NCBI GenBank assembly: GCA_030770535.1
Contig: JASVEC010000031.1
Location: forward strand, 1-64,000
Direction of reading: 5' to 3'
Source: Batkoa obscura
Lineage: Eukaryota > Entomophthoromycota > Entomophthoromycetes > Entomophthorales > Batkoaceae
DNA: 64,000 nt
The position numbers were made by a program, and so were the translations under genes. This document shows positions 33,869-44,555 of this stretch, one piece after another. How positions within the stretch are numbered: the first letter of the stretch is position 1; each line of letters opens with the position of its first letter. The notes under the pieces were generated by a model. It was not told the origin of the DNA. It was given only the letters and a program-made list of their open reading frames with translations, and ran no database searches.

Positions 33869-35448
33869 ATGATGGATTATGATCATGATAATGGAGATTA
33901 CTATCAATATGGTGGATACACTGATGATGATTCTGATAAGTAAATCCATACTTCGAAACATATCAAATAAGCTAATTTTAAAACTAGGATAGATAGTGAG
34001 ACCGAGGAAGCATTGCAAAGTTATTTAAATTACAATAGCTTTTCAGCAACAAATAAAGTAGCAGGAAAAAATGGTATTGATATTATAACCATCTAAAGTA
34101 AATTCCTAATAAATATAGAAAAATCAAAAGAAGAGAAAAGAATCATTGCTATTGATGATGACAGCGACTCAAAATACAATATCAAAAAGAAAAACAATAT
34201 TGTAATTGACCTAACTAGTAATTTAGAGCCAGGTGAAATCATTAACTCTAGTGATGTTGATGTTGATGAAAGGAATGAAACGATAAGTATTTCATCAGAT
34301 GACGAAAGTAATGAAAGCAATGATGGAGAACAGCGTAGCGTTGTCCTTGAAGCTAAAGAGATTAAAACTAGCGATATACAAGCTGATAAAGATTTCTTAA
34401 CTAGTCAAGCTAAAGTAAATCATTAAGTAAAAAAAATATTTTAATAATATGTTGTAGGAGAAGGGTAGATATTTTAATTCAGTGCCTATGGCTAAAAAGT
34501 GCTTTAAATGTGATGGAGATCATTTACAAGCTAACTGCCCAGTTAAAGTAAAAGCGATTACCTTTAGTATAATCAACAACTGAACATATTTAGGACTCCT
34601 GCACTCTTTGTGGAAAACGTGGACATATTGATAGATATTGTAGTTTATTACTTATGTGCTTTAACTGCAAAGAAAAAGGACATAGAAAAGAAGTAAAGTC
34701 ATATTAAATTAAACTATGAATGTTAATGTTTTGATATAAGGACTGTAAAAATGAGTTTGTTAGACCAGGGTGCGAACAATGTGGGAGTATAATTCATAGT
34801 TCATTGGTAAGCTTACCGATTTATAAATTTAAGGTCTAATAATATTGTTTTAGGAATGTACCGAGTTTTGGAGGAAATACAAAATTAAAAGAAACATCAG
34901 AACAGTAATTGAATATACTAACATCATATATTATATTAAATTATAGATTAACTTGCCTACCAAACTCTGCTCTTTATGTGCAGGTTCTGATCATGTTCAC
35001 GATGTAAGTCTGATAAAAGTAACATCTTAAATTTTAAAAAAAATAGGAATGTGAAGGCAAAAAAATTAGCAAAGAATCAGCGTTTAAAGATATAGCAGAT
35101 ATTCTTTTTCAACAACGTATTAATGGTATCAATATTAGAAGAAGTTCAGGTTCTGATCCAAATCATTTTTATTTTAAAACCCCAATAAAGGGTAATAAAG
35201 GGTTTTTTAAAAATAGGTCTCGTTCTTCAGGAGGGAGAAGTAGGCAATATGGTGCTTCACATAGGGAACGCCAACGTAACGTTGAAGAATGGGGAGCCAG
35301 TAGAGGACAGAATGGAGGACATAGGTCTCAATATCGCAGTGCTTATAATAGCTATAATAATCATGGAAGTGATTATCGTAGCCAAAATCAAAATAATAAC
35401 TACTATCGCTCCTCTAGACCTCACGGAGGTTATAATGGCAATTCATAA
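33869..35448 (+). CDS. Air1/Air2-like zinc-knuckle protein of the TRAMP complex
   Basis: Nine exons give a 405-residue protein, with lengths that keep frame: 33869-33939, 33988-34073, 34119-34414, 34458-34547, 34594-34692, 34741-34806, 34854-34904, 34947-35003 and 35047-35448. An acidic, disordered N-terminus is followed by five CCHC zinc knuckles: CFKCDGDHLQANC, CTLCGKRGHIDRYC, CFNCKEKGHRKEDC, CEQCGSIIHSSLEC and CSLCAGSDHVHDEC. Between knuckles 4 and 5 is FWRKY, matching the conserved IWRxY linker of Air proteins. The C-terminus is Arg/Gly/Ser/Asn-rich. Air proteins hold the Trf4/5 poly(A) polymerase and guide nuclear RNAs to the exosome. A TAA at 34094 would stop the frame if the 45-base intron 34074-34118 (with CTAAT branch point) were missed. 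Confidence 0.88.
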
Positions 35449-36819
35449 AAAGACATAGATTAGTAATAGAGCTTAAAACTAAATTCGATGGTATTTTAAT
35501 ATAGCAATTTGAAATGGAGGTAACTCAAAAATGTTAGGTAAATTTTGGCCTCGTTTTAAAAAAAGGGATAGTATTTTTTTAAAAAAACAGTTTAAACATT
35601 TAACTCTTTTTTAGGTATTGTATCTTACCATCGGTTTCTCTTTTTATAAATAAAGCTTAAGCAGTATACCATATTGTATTTATTATTTAAGTTATTATTA
35701 CGAAAGTTATGATTTATTATTGTTTTATTTACTTCTCCAAGCTATAAAAGTTAAACGTTAGCATAAGCGAGAGGATACTTTGTCTAAATTAAACATATCT
35801 ACCCTATAGAGCATTATACAATCTTGTTTTAATTAAGGTATTTTGCTTAATATGATATAACCTCTTAGATAAGTTTGCCTGTTTAAAACGTTTATTATCA
35901 ATTTAAAACAAGGCTTTTTTGACATAGTCCAAACAATATAACAAGATGTAAGTAACCATAAATGTTTGTAGAAACAGTAAGAGTTTATTAACAAAAAGCT
36001 TAAAATGGTATGAAGTTAATACATTGATTTTGTTTCTGAAAAGCATTCCAAAACACCGAAGTAAAAACCCAAAATTTACTTAAATAATTGCCAAAAATAA
36101 TGAGTTTAAATTAACAAATAGGGCTACTTTTCGATTTTCTTCACACATTTTTTAAATATGCCCATTTATAGTTGATAGACGTAAAGTCATTTGGCATTAA
36201 ATGTAAAAGTTGATAAAATGAAATGATTAAATAGTTTTGATTATTTGTATTTTTAAACCTGAAACCTAAGCAAATGATAAAAACTAATAAGTAGGCTTTT
36301 AGAGTGAAATATATTCTGTAAATAAAGTATAACTTCAAAAATGACATATTGTAAACACCTCTTTATTGGGCTAAACAACTATATTTAAGTGTATTTTTGT
36401 TAAGATTGCAATTATTCTGGAAGACTTAATTATAAAAAATAGTTAGCAACAGTTTAATAAAAAAGTTATAAAGTAGTGGATTTATGCACTAAATAGCCTC
36501 TATTGATCTTAAAGTAATTAAATTCATGTATGATAATTTACTAACAAAAGTAAATTATAAGTGTACCTAAATAAATTTAAAGTGGAAAATAAAAGCCTTG
36601 TTTAAAATATATTATTTAAGATGAAGTAATTGATGGCTTATAAAAATCTGATGTATTGTGAAAAATGGATAAGCTGTAATTGCTATAGAACTACGTTAAA
36701 AAATAAAGTATATAAATAAGCAGAAAACGACTTCAAATTATCATCAAACTACATCAATATATTTATTATACATTTTTATACACTCAATAATATATTTATT
36801 ACAACGATCGAATAAAAAA
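35449..36819. other. Intergenic, nothing recognised
   Basis: AT-rich spacer upstream of the collagen-like gene. Only its promoter TATA box is seen. Confidence 0.5.
36709..36718 (+). promoter_or_regulatory. TATA box of the collagen-like gene
   Basis: TATATAAATA about 100 bases before the ATG at 36820. A similar element and a shared ATCATCAAACTA motif lie in front of the paralogue at 42155. Confidence 0.55.
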
Positions 36820-38490
36820 ATGAAATCTTTTATCACTGAACTTATCCCTTTCTTAGCTATTGCTTCAGCCTTAAACTTGCCCGAAAGTAGCAATGTAGCT
36901 AACAACCAAGCAGTGGCGGCTAAAGGGTATGGTTATGGAACTAAACCAAGTACTGGATACGGAAGTGGTCTCAACTATGCCAATAATCCATTCAACTCTC
37001 CAGAACTTTTACAAGCATTCTATCAATATCTTTGCAAATATAGGGGTTATGGATGTAACTATGTAAGTAGACCAGGATCATCAGGAACCCCAGGATCAAG
37101 TGGAACTCCAGGAACATCAGGTACTCCAGGTTCAAGTGGAACTCCAGGGTCATCAGGAACTCCAGGGTCATCAGGTACTCCAGGCTCAAGTGGAACTCCA
37201 GGATCAAGTGAAACTCCAGGAACATCAGGAACTCCAGGCTCAAGTGAAACTCCAGGCTCAAGTGGAACTCCAGGATCATCAGGAACTCCAGGTTCAAGTG
37301 GAACTCCAGAGTACTCCACCCCAGGATCAAGTGGAACTCCAGGGTCATCAGGAACCCCAGGATCAAGCGGAACTCCAGGATCAAGCGGAACTCCAGGAAC
37401 ATCAGAAACTCCAGGGTCATCAGGAACTCCGGGATCATCAGGAACTCCAGGATCAAGTGGAACTCCAGGCTCAAGTGGAACTCCAGGATCAAGTGAAACT
37501 CCAGGATCAAGTGGAACTCCAGGATCAAGTGAAACTCCAGGATCAAGTGGAACTCCAGGGTCATCAGGAACTCCAGGATCATCAGGAACTCCAGGATCAA
37601 GTGGAACTCCAGGATCAAGTGGAACTCCAGGATCAAGTGAAACTCCAGGATCAAGTGAAACTCCAGGATCATCAGGAACTCCAGGATCAAGTGGAACTCC
37701 AGGATCAAGTGGAACTCCAGAGTACTCCACCCCAGGATCAAGTGGAACTCCAGGATCAAGTGGAACTCCAGGAACATCAGGAACTCCAGGATCAAGTGGA
37801 ACTCCAGGATCAAGTGGAACTCCAGGAATATCAGGAACTCCAGGCTCAAGTGAAACTCCAGGATCAAGTGAAACTCCAGGATCAAGTGGAACTCCAGGAT
37901 CAAGTGGAACTCCAGGGTCATCAGGAACTCCAGGAACATCAGGAACTCCAGGTTCAAGTGGAACTCCAGAGTACTCCACCCCAGGATCAAGTGGAACTCC
38001 AGGATCAAGTGGAACTCCAGGAACATCAGGAACTCCAGGATCAAGTGGAACTCCAGGGTCATCAGGAACTCCAGGATCATCAGGAACTCCAGGATCAAGT
38101 GGAACTCCAGGATCAAGTGAAACTCCAGGATCAAGTGGAACTCCAGGGTCATCAGGAACTCCAGGATCATCAGGAACTCCAGGATCAAGTGGAACTCCAG
38201 GATCAAGTGGAACTCCAGGATCAAGTGGAACTCCAGGATCAAGTGAAACTCCAGGATCATCAGGAACTCCAGGATCAAGTGGAACTCCAGGATCAAGTGG
38301 AACTCCAGGATCAAGTGGAACTCCAGGATCAAGTGGAACTCCAGGAACATCAGGAACTCCAGGCTCAAGCGGAACTCCAGGATCAAGCGGAACTCCAGGG
38401 TCATCAGGAACCCCAGGCTTTTCTGGACATTATCGTAGTTATGGACGTAAGAATAATCATGGCTCTTATGACCGTTATGGCGTTTACTAA
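36820..38490 (+). CDS. Secreted collagen-like Gly-X-Y repeat protein
   Basis: 556 residues, intronless. Signal peptide at about 1-17 (FLAIASA), then LNLPESSN and a Gly/Tyr-rich segment (KGYGYGTKPSTGYGSG) with two Cys (residues 72 and 79). From about residue 86 to 533 Gly is at every third position: the unit is Gly-Ser-Ser-Gly-Thr-Pro, with Thr or Ile for the first Ser and Glu for Gly at some Gly-Thr-Pro sites. Three interruptions read EYST. The tail (SYGRKNNHGSYDRYGVY) is Gly/Tyr-rich. The pattern is that of collagen-like triple-helix proteins with Pro in the Y position, though Gly-to-Glu changes would disturb a perfect helix. Location in the cell wall or spore coat is inferred. The repeat DNA is an 18-base unit, so copy number probably varies between strains. 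Two relatives follow (39985-40441 and 42155-42466). Confidence 0.85.
   Translation: MKSFITELIPFLAIASALNLPESSNVANNQAVAAKGYGYGTKPSTGYGSGLNYANNPFNSPELLQAFYQYLCKYRGYGCNYVSRPGSSGTPGSSGTPGTSGTPGSSGTPGSSGTPGSSGTPGSSGTPGSSETPGTSGTPGSSETPGSSGTPGSSGTPGSSGTPEYSTPGSSGTPGSSGTPGSSGTPGSSGTPGTSETPGSSGTPGSSGTPGSSGTPGSSGTPGSSETPGSSGTPGSSETPGSSGTPGSSGTPGSSGTPGSSGTPGSSGTPGSSETPGSSETPGSSGTPGSSGTPGSSGTPEYSTPGSSGTPGSSGTPGTSGTPGSSGTPGSSGTPGISGTPGSSETPGSSETPGSSGTPGSSGTPGSSGTPGTSGTPGSSGTPEYSTPGSSGTPGSSGTPGTSGTPGSSGTPGSSGTPGSSGTPGSSGTPGSSETPGSSGTPGSSGTPGSSGTPGSSGTPGSSGTPGSSGTPGSSETPGSSGTPGSSGTPGSSGTPGSSGTPGSSGTPGTSGTPGSSGTPGSSGTPGSSGTPGFSGHYRSYGRKNNHGSYDRYGVY
37072..38415 (+). repeat. 18-base tandem repeat coding Gly-X-Y units
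   Basis: About 75 copies of an 18-base unit (GGAACTCCAGGATCAAGT and variants). Point variants are shared in blocks, including three blocks with an EYST-coding insert near 37308, 37728 and 37968, which suggests duplication of larger blocks by unequal exchange. Confidence 0.9.
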
Positions 38491-39984
38491 ACTTAAATCT
38501 CCCGTTTTATTGTAATAAAGTATTTAAAATTCATCAACTGTTTAAACTATGCTACTACAAAATAACCTTAAAATGTCATAGAATAGCAATTTACGTTTAT
38601 GATTGATTTTAAAATAATATATTGGTATCGATTATTTTTAGCAATTTTTCAAGTAAAAATGGCAATTTTTATTAAAAATAACCATCTTAGGCCAAAGAGG
38701 ACAACACTTTAATATAATAGAGAACAGCCCGTATTTTATGTCTTTTTAGCTATATAATGTTATGGATCAATTATACTATTATTTATTATATTATATTGAT
38801 TATTACTTTTAAGCAGTATATAGTTTATTATCGCACTCTTTATAGTAATTGAAAGTCTAATATAAATATATATTTTCGAATACTTTTTTCACTTTATTGT
38901 TATACTTTGACTTTATAATAAAATAGACTGATATTACAAAGGTAGCTAAGAGTTTTGTGCCAGTTTTTAAACATTTGAGAGTGTTTTTTGGTTTCATTAC
39001 TTTTTCCATCTTTTAAGCGTTATTTGAGTGGAAAAATTATTAGTAAGATTAGATACAAAATACATCCCTATACACGGCTATAACATCAGAAATATCAAAA
39101 CGTAAAACAAAAGAGATTTAATTGCAATTTATTCTAAATGATATTTAAATTGAATAATAAAAACCAGTTTTAATAACACATACTAAAAATACAACTCTTT
39201 AATTTTATTGACGTAGCTTTTGATTTTTATTTTAATTAGTGAAAGATTTAGGAGTAGTGTCCTTTAAAGGACTAAAAAATGAGTATATATTTTAAATTAT
39301 TTTCAATTATATAATCTTAGTAAATATTACTTAAATGTTAATATCCAAACACTTAATATATACTTATTTTTATAATTCTAGCTATTTCCCTCATCATATT
39401 TTCTAATAATTTTTTTAAACCCATAAACCATCCTTTTAAAAGTGGAGTTAGTTATTTGATCGTTTTTGTTAGTTGAAAATTTAGTTGTTTTCACATAGTA
39501 TAACATTTTATACTAGCAGTGTTGTACTTTTATATGACTAGTTTTAGTGTATGCTGTGATTATACTTTCCTTATAAACACTGTTTTGTGAAACGCTTTGT
39601 AATGACCACTTCAATTTATAGACAATAGCTTCATTATTTTATAATATCTAAGTAATTTAAATTATGAAAATAATGTATAGGCTATACTATCTATTCAAAC
39701 TCTCTTATCGATTTGTTTCACTTTTTAGTAGTTATAATCATTTTGGAATTTTCATAAGACTCCTGGCTACCTTATATTTTAAGACAGAAGTAGTATTATG
39801 ATTCAATGTTAACTATATCTAAGCTTGAAATACTTATACACTCAATTTTAAAATCAACAATTATTCACATAAAGTTACTGCTTTATTATATTTTTAAATA
39901 ATGTTACCATTCTTAAACTAAAAAAGTGACAAATTATTGAATAAAAATTTCAAATGTTTGTTATAAAAAGCAGGATATCAAAAT
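38491..39984. other. Intergenic, one MITE-like copy
   Basis: AT-rich spacer with MITE-like copy 18. No coding sequence supported. Confidence 0.5.
38974..39072 (-). mobile_element. MITE-like element, copy 18
   Basis: Left end TGAGAGTG, core TCTTTTAAGCGTTATTTGAG with TGGAAAAA, right end CATCCC followed by TATA. Reverse orientation. Confidence 0.72.
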
Positions 39985-40441
39985 CTAGTAAGCATCATAA
40001 TGACCATAAGGGCCATCATCTCTTTTAGCAAAAAGACCCCAAGGGTACCAGAAAAGCCTGAGTTATCAGAAGATCCTAGCTGTTACAGGGTATCAGAAGG
40101 TTCTATTACTGATTTTCCAGGAGCGTCAGAAGAGCTTGGCTTTTCAAAAGATCCTAGGGCAGCTGAGAAGCCTGAATTAACAGAAGACCTTCAAACTCCT
40201 GTTTTACCTCGAGTACCCGAGGAGTTTGGACTATTACAGGATCCTGGTTTTCCTGGAATATTCGAATAGTCCAGTTTGTCCTAGCGTACTCGAAGGTCCT
40301 GAGTAACTAGTCCTTGCCTTAATTTCATAATCATATCCTCTAGCTGTTACTACTTGGTTGCTAATTACATTTATTTCTAGGCAAATTTAAGGCAGAGGTA
40401 GTAGCTAAAAATAGGATAAAAATAACAATAAAAATTTTCAT
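39985..40441 (-). pseudogene. Decayed paralogue of the collagen-like gene
   Basis: The minus strand starts MKIFIVIFILFLATTSALNLP, a leader like those of the genes at 36820 and 42155, but the frame breaks right after it. In another frame it reads INVISNQVVTARGYDYE, matching the region after the leader in the relatives. Scattered Gly-X-Y-like pieces (PGKPGS, NSGFSGTLG) with stops follow, and an ending RDDGPYGHYDAY that matches the NHGSYDRYGVY tail. Several breaks, so not functional as a full protein. A TATATAAATAAAC promoter element still lies about 95 bases upstream of the start. Its orientation is opposite to the other two. Confidence 0.75.
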
Positions 40442-42154
40442 AAGCTATAATCGATTACTAAGTGTAGATTTGTATGGAAAATTTGTATTAAGTAGCTTGA
40501 TATTAGTTTGAGGTTGCTTCTTGTTTATTTATATAATCTACTGTTTAAGGTTATTTTATTAAATTATGAATTACTTGCCCTTTATGATACATTGTATTAG
40601 TATAATTTGGTAATTATTATTTTTATAAACGATGAATTTTAAATATTTTATTGCTTCACTTTATAACTTGGTATGCTAATAATTAAATCCATCTGAAGGA
40701 TTCTTAGTCAAAAACTCCTCGAATTTTGGCTAAGAAATCCTTTAAGCATTTTCTGTAAAATTGAATGAATACAATAGCCCTAAATAGATATCAGTCGAAG
40801 GTTGTATTATTATAGAAAAATACGAGAGGATATAGGTCGTTTTACTAAAACTTTACAGCTACTGCCCTTTTATAGTAGACAAATAAGTTCATGCAAAAAT
40901 CTCTAGTTCATCCAATATTTCTCCCAGTAAAGAGGGAAGAAGGCGAAAAAAAAATCTCTTTCAAGCATCTTCTATCCAAAAACTATCATAAAGTTTTATA
41001 AATAGCCCAGAGATGGAACCTATCTGAAGCAGATGGCTTTTTAAGCTTAAGTTTTAAACCGGAACCTATTTATATTTTCAGGCATATATCTTATACTTTA
41101 TATTAATTTCAATTAAATACAACATATTCATCAATATATTATAAATATAAAATTCATTTAGCTTATGTTTTCTAAAGTTCAGTCCTTATATTTCTTTAAA
41201 AGAATGGCTTATTTTTACTTTCAAATGAATAACAAAAATATTTATGAAGTATTTTTGTTTCAAGCTTAACTTTTAAGCCTGGTTTTTAAAGTTTTTAATA
41301 TAAGTATAGCTTTTGCAACTTTACTACTTTTAGTAATAATTCTTGTAAGCAAACTATGTATCTAATTTTTTTTAAAGCTTAATCCAAATTTTAAATTTTA
41401 AATCAAAAATCCTTAAATGAACAGTCAAGTTGTAAAAAAGCTGCAACAATAGTGATTAAGTTTTTTAAAGTGATTACATTAAAATGGTCTTATAGAAAGT
41501 TTTTAAATATAATTTTAAATTAAGAACTATTTTTTCAAAGTTAAATTCTACATTGAATGCAATAAATCGAAAATAAGTTAATTTAGTTTCATAGTAACTA
41601 CCTTTTTAGCTAAATAATGATTTTTTTAATGACATTACATAGATTTAAAATTTAAGCCAAGAACAAAATTTACAAAGTTTAAGCTTAAAATAAAAATAAT
41701 TTAGGCTTAAAATTTAATCTTGAAAATAAATATAATTTATAGTTCAAAATTAAGCCAAAAGTTCCTTGTTTTGAATAGTTCCCATCTGTTCTGGGTTGCT
41801 CAAAATTTCCCAGTAGTAATTTTTAAGCATAATGAGATACTTGAATGGTCCTTGGTTAAAATTAACGAAAACTTCTAGATAAGGTTATTCTTATTAGACC
41901 AGGTTACTATCCGATCAAATAGAGCTATGAAGCGGAATAATAAAACATTTGTTTAAAAATCATCATTTATAATGAAGTAATTGGTGACTTATACCAATAC
42001 AGTGCATCATGAAGGGTGGGTAAGTTATAATAATTATAATAATATTTCAAAAAATGTAATATATAAACAAATAGAAATTTAGCTCAAGCTATCATCAAAC
42101 TATCTCAATATCAATATTCTACATATAAATATGCTGAACAGTCTATTATAAAAT
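40442..42154. other. Intergenic, nothing firmly recognised
   Basis: Between the starts of the decayed and the short collagen-like relatives. Some AAGCTTAA/TTAAGCTT-type repeated words around 41,240-41,760 but no clear element. Confidence 0.4.
42060..42067 (+). promoter_or_regulatory. TATA box of the short collagen-like relative
   Basis: TATATAAA about 90 bases before the ATG at 42155, followed by ATCATCAAACTA as in the 36820 promoter. Confidence 0.5.
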
Positions 42155-42466
42155 ATGAAATCGTTTATTGCTATCCTTATCTCGTTCTTAGCTATTGCCT
42201 CTGCTTTAAATTTACCCGAAAGTAACAATGCAACTAGTAGTCAAGGGGTGACTGCTAAAGGATATGGTTATGAAACTAACCCAAGCATTAATTCTAAATG
42301 CCATCAAGTAAATGAATCAAAATCATCAAAAACACCGGGTCAATCAGGAGAGCCAGGAGAATCAGATCAATCAGGTCAACTAGGAAAATCAGGAGAACTA
42401 GACCAATCAAGTCAATCAAGCCAACCAGAAGAATCAGGAGAATCAGGTCAATCAGGGTACTATTAA
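42155..42466 (+). CDS. Short secreted relative of the collagen-like protein
   Basis: 103 residues. The leader and next residues (SALNLPESNNATSSQGVTAKGYGYE) are very close to those of the 36820 gene. The repeat part is only about 45 residues: triplets start as GQS GEP GES and then Gly is replaced by Asp, Ser or Glu (DQS, SQS, EES), so the collagen pattern is partly lost. The frame ends at SGYY, but another frame just downstream codes KKDSYGAYNRYGV, matching the tail of the long gene, so the C-terminus was probably lost by a frameshift. The promoter is similar to that of 36820. It may still be expressed as a small secreted protein, or may be on the way to a pseudogene. Confidence 0.6.
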   Translation: MKSFIAILISFLAIASALNLPESNNATSSQGVTAKGYGYETNPSINSKCHQVNESKSSKTPGQSGEPGESDQSGQLGKSGELDQSSQSSQPEESGESGQSGYY

Positions 42467-43930
42467 TCAAGAAGGACAGCTATGGGGCTTACAACCGTTA
42501 TGGTGTTTGCCAAACCTTGAGTTTGATTTTATTAGAATAAACATTTTGAATTTCAATTTGATGATTTATTCTTTCAAGTTAAGGTTGGCAATATAATTCG
42601 AAAAATATAACAAAGTAGTAGCTTCATACAAATAATTGAATGTCTTGAAATTGTAGTATTTGAGTGTTCTAGGCATGGATACGATAAATGCAGAATTATA
42701 GTATACTTTGAATTTATAGTTTTTGCTATTCCTATTTACTAATAACCAGCTTAAGCTAAAATTAGTGATGCTTTTACTGCAATAAGGAAATAAATATAAA
42801 GCTATAACAATACTTTGCGTTAAAGTATAATCTCGAATAATTTAGTATAAGTACTCATTTAAATTTATGTATTTTTAGCCATGTAGAGTATATACCAAAA
42901 ATATTACCATTTATCATACTTTTTAACTATTACTTTAAATAGCTAATATTTTGTTACGTTTTCAAAAAAATTAAAATACATTTGTGACTGTTTCAAAAGT
43001 TTGTAATACTGGTTGAGCTCATAATAAATTAAACCAATATTAAAAGCCAGTATCTTTAGATCAAGTTAAAAAGTATTTGGCATTAAACTATATTTATGTA
43101 CATTTCAGCTATATTTTAATTAGAGTCATCTTTAAAGATAAATGAAAGTATGAAAAAACATGAAAAAACAAAAGCATAGAAAAATTTTATTGATCAATGT
43201 TACTTATTCAATTCTATAAACTTGGCTAATCATTTTATAAGACATAAAAATATATTTCTATATCGCTTTTAATTTATAGAAATACAATCTATAGTAATTG
43301 CCACAGTTATTAAAACAAATTGGAATTTTTTAGGTAATTATTTGTTTTTTAATTTATAACAAAAATCAAAAAATAGATATATAAAAGTTATTTAATTTAA
43401 ACAACTATGGCAACTACTATGGCTTGAATACTCATAACCTATTGAATTTTCATTTACTTGTCTTTTTACAAACATTTTGCTAGTATTTTTAAATATTTAT
43501 TAAAGTTTGAATATAGCAGTTAATCTACTTTCATTTTTTACTAAATAATGGAATGATTAAGCTCATTTATTTAACATTATAATCAAAAATAATAGTTTAT
43601 TATTTAAAATAAAAAATGTCTTAATTTTATTTTAAAGAATAATGATCATAACACTAAACTTGACTAAAAGGTTACCAGTTACAATTTTAAAAATTATCAT
43701 TTCATAAGCACTCCTCGCTATTTACATTAAGAAATAATAATGAAAAGTTTACATATTATTAAACATATGTAGATGTGTTTTTTTGTCTAATAATTTTACT
43801 AATAGCTTTTTCACTTAAATAATGCTTAAAAACACTCTCATATAACAATATAAATTAGTACAGTGCTATTTGTTAAACAAATCTAGTTTAGTAAAATAAA
43901 TAAAAACTAATCTGAAACAATACAACAAAG
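42467..43930. other. Intergenic, one MITE-like copy
   Basis: AT-rich spacer with MITE-like copy 19. Nothing else recognised. Confidence 0.5.
43766..43842 (+). mobile_element. MITE-like element, short copy 19
   Basis: TA on both flanks, ends TGTAGATG and CACTCTCA. About 25 bases shorter than the others, lacking the GATGGAAAAAGTGATGAA part. Confidence 0.65.
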
Positions 43931-44012
43931 GGTGATTTGGCCGAGCGGTCTAAGGCGTCGCACTCAAGTTGCGATCTCGAAAGAGGCGTGGGTTCGAACC
44001 CCACAGTCACTA
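43931..44012 (+). tRNA. tRNA-Leu (anticodon CAA)
   Basis: 82 bases, class II. Acceptor GGTGATT/AGTCACT (one G-U closing pair), anticodon stem TCGCA/TGCGA with loop CTCAAGT, long variable arm, T arm GTGGG-TTCGAAC-CCCAC, discriminator A. Followed directly by a T run. No intron. Confidence 0.93.
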
Positions 44013-44555
44013 ATTTTTAGTTATTTTTTAATAAACTTTCAGACTATATTGGCCTTGATTCCTTAATTACTTTAGTTTGTATCATAAATAATAAACAGTG
44101 ATTACTTACAGACTTAAGCTATCGGTTGCTGTAGAAAATATTATTTGTGTGTAAAAATCAAATATTTTTTTGTAAAAATATTAACCTGTAGCAATACTTT
44201 AACATCACCAATCAGATCTTTCAAAAAGAGATGATTTCTTATGAAATGATCTTACATTTAATAAATGCTACTTAGATTATTCACCATGGTTCCTTACTTC
44301 ATGTATGATTTAAATATTTATAAGTGGCTTCAAATTTATTATCGTGGCAATCGATTAGTTACCAGTATAAATTCAATTGATTTTCATGTTAAATAAACCA
44401 CCTAAAATTAGATTACAATTAGTTAATGCTACTAAAGAAATTGACTATAAATACTCATACTAAAATATTCATAATTATAAAAACAGAAATCGAAAATTTA
44501 TTAAAATTAACCAATTTAACATCTTGCTGGTCAAAGATACAAATTCTCTCACATA
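44013..44555. other. Intergenic, promoter region of glycine-rich gene
   Basis: No gene supported. Probably holds the promoter of the glycine-rich secreted protein. Confidence 0.4.

Noticed and set aside
37072-38415. Regularly spaced repeats resembling a CRISPR array
   Set aside because: The repeats are contiguous and code for protein; there are no spacers and the genome is eukaryotic.
36992-38515. Long open frames on both strands and in other frames across the collagen-like repeat
   Set aside because: The 18-base repeat lacks stop codons in several frames. Only the frame with signal peptide and non-repeat ends is credible.
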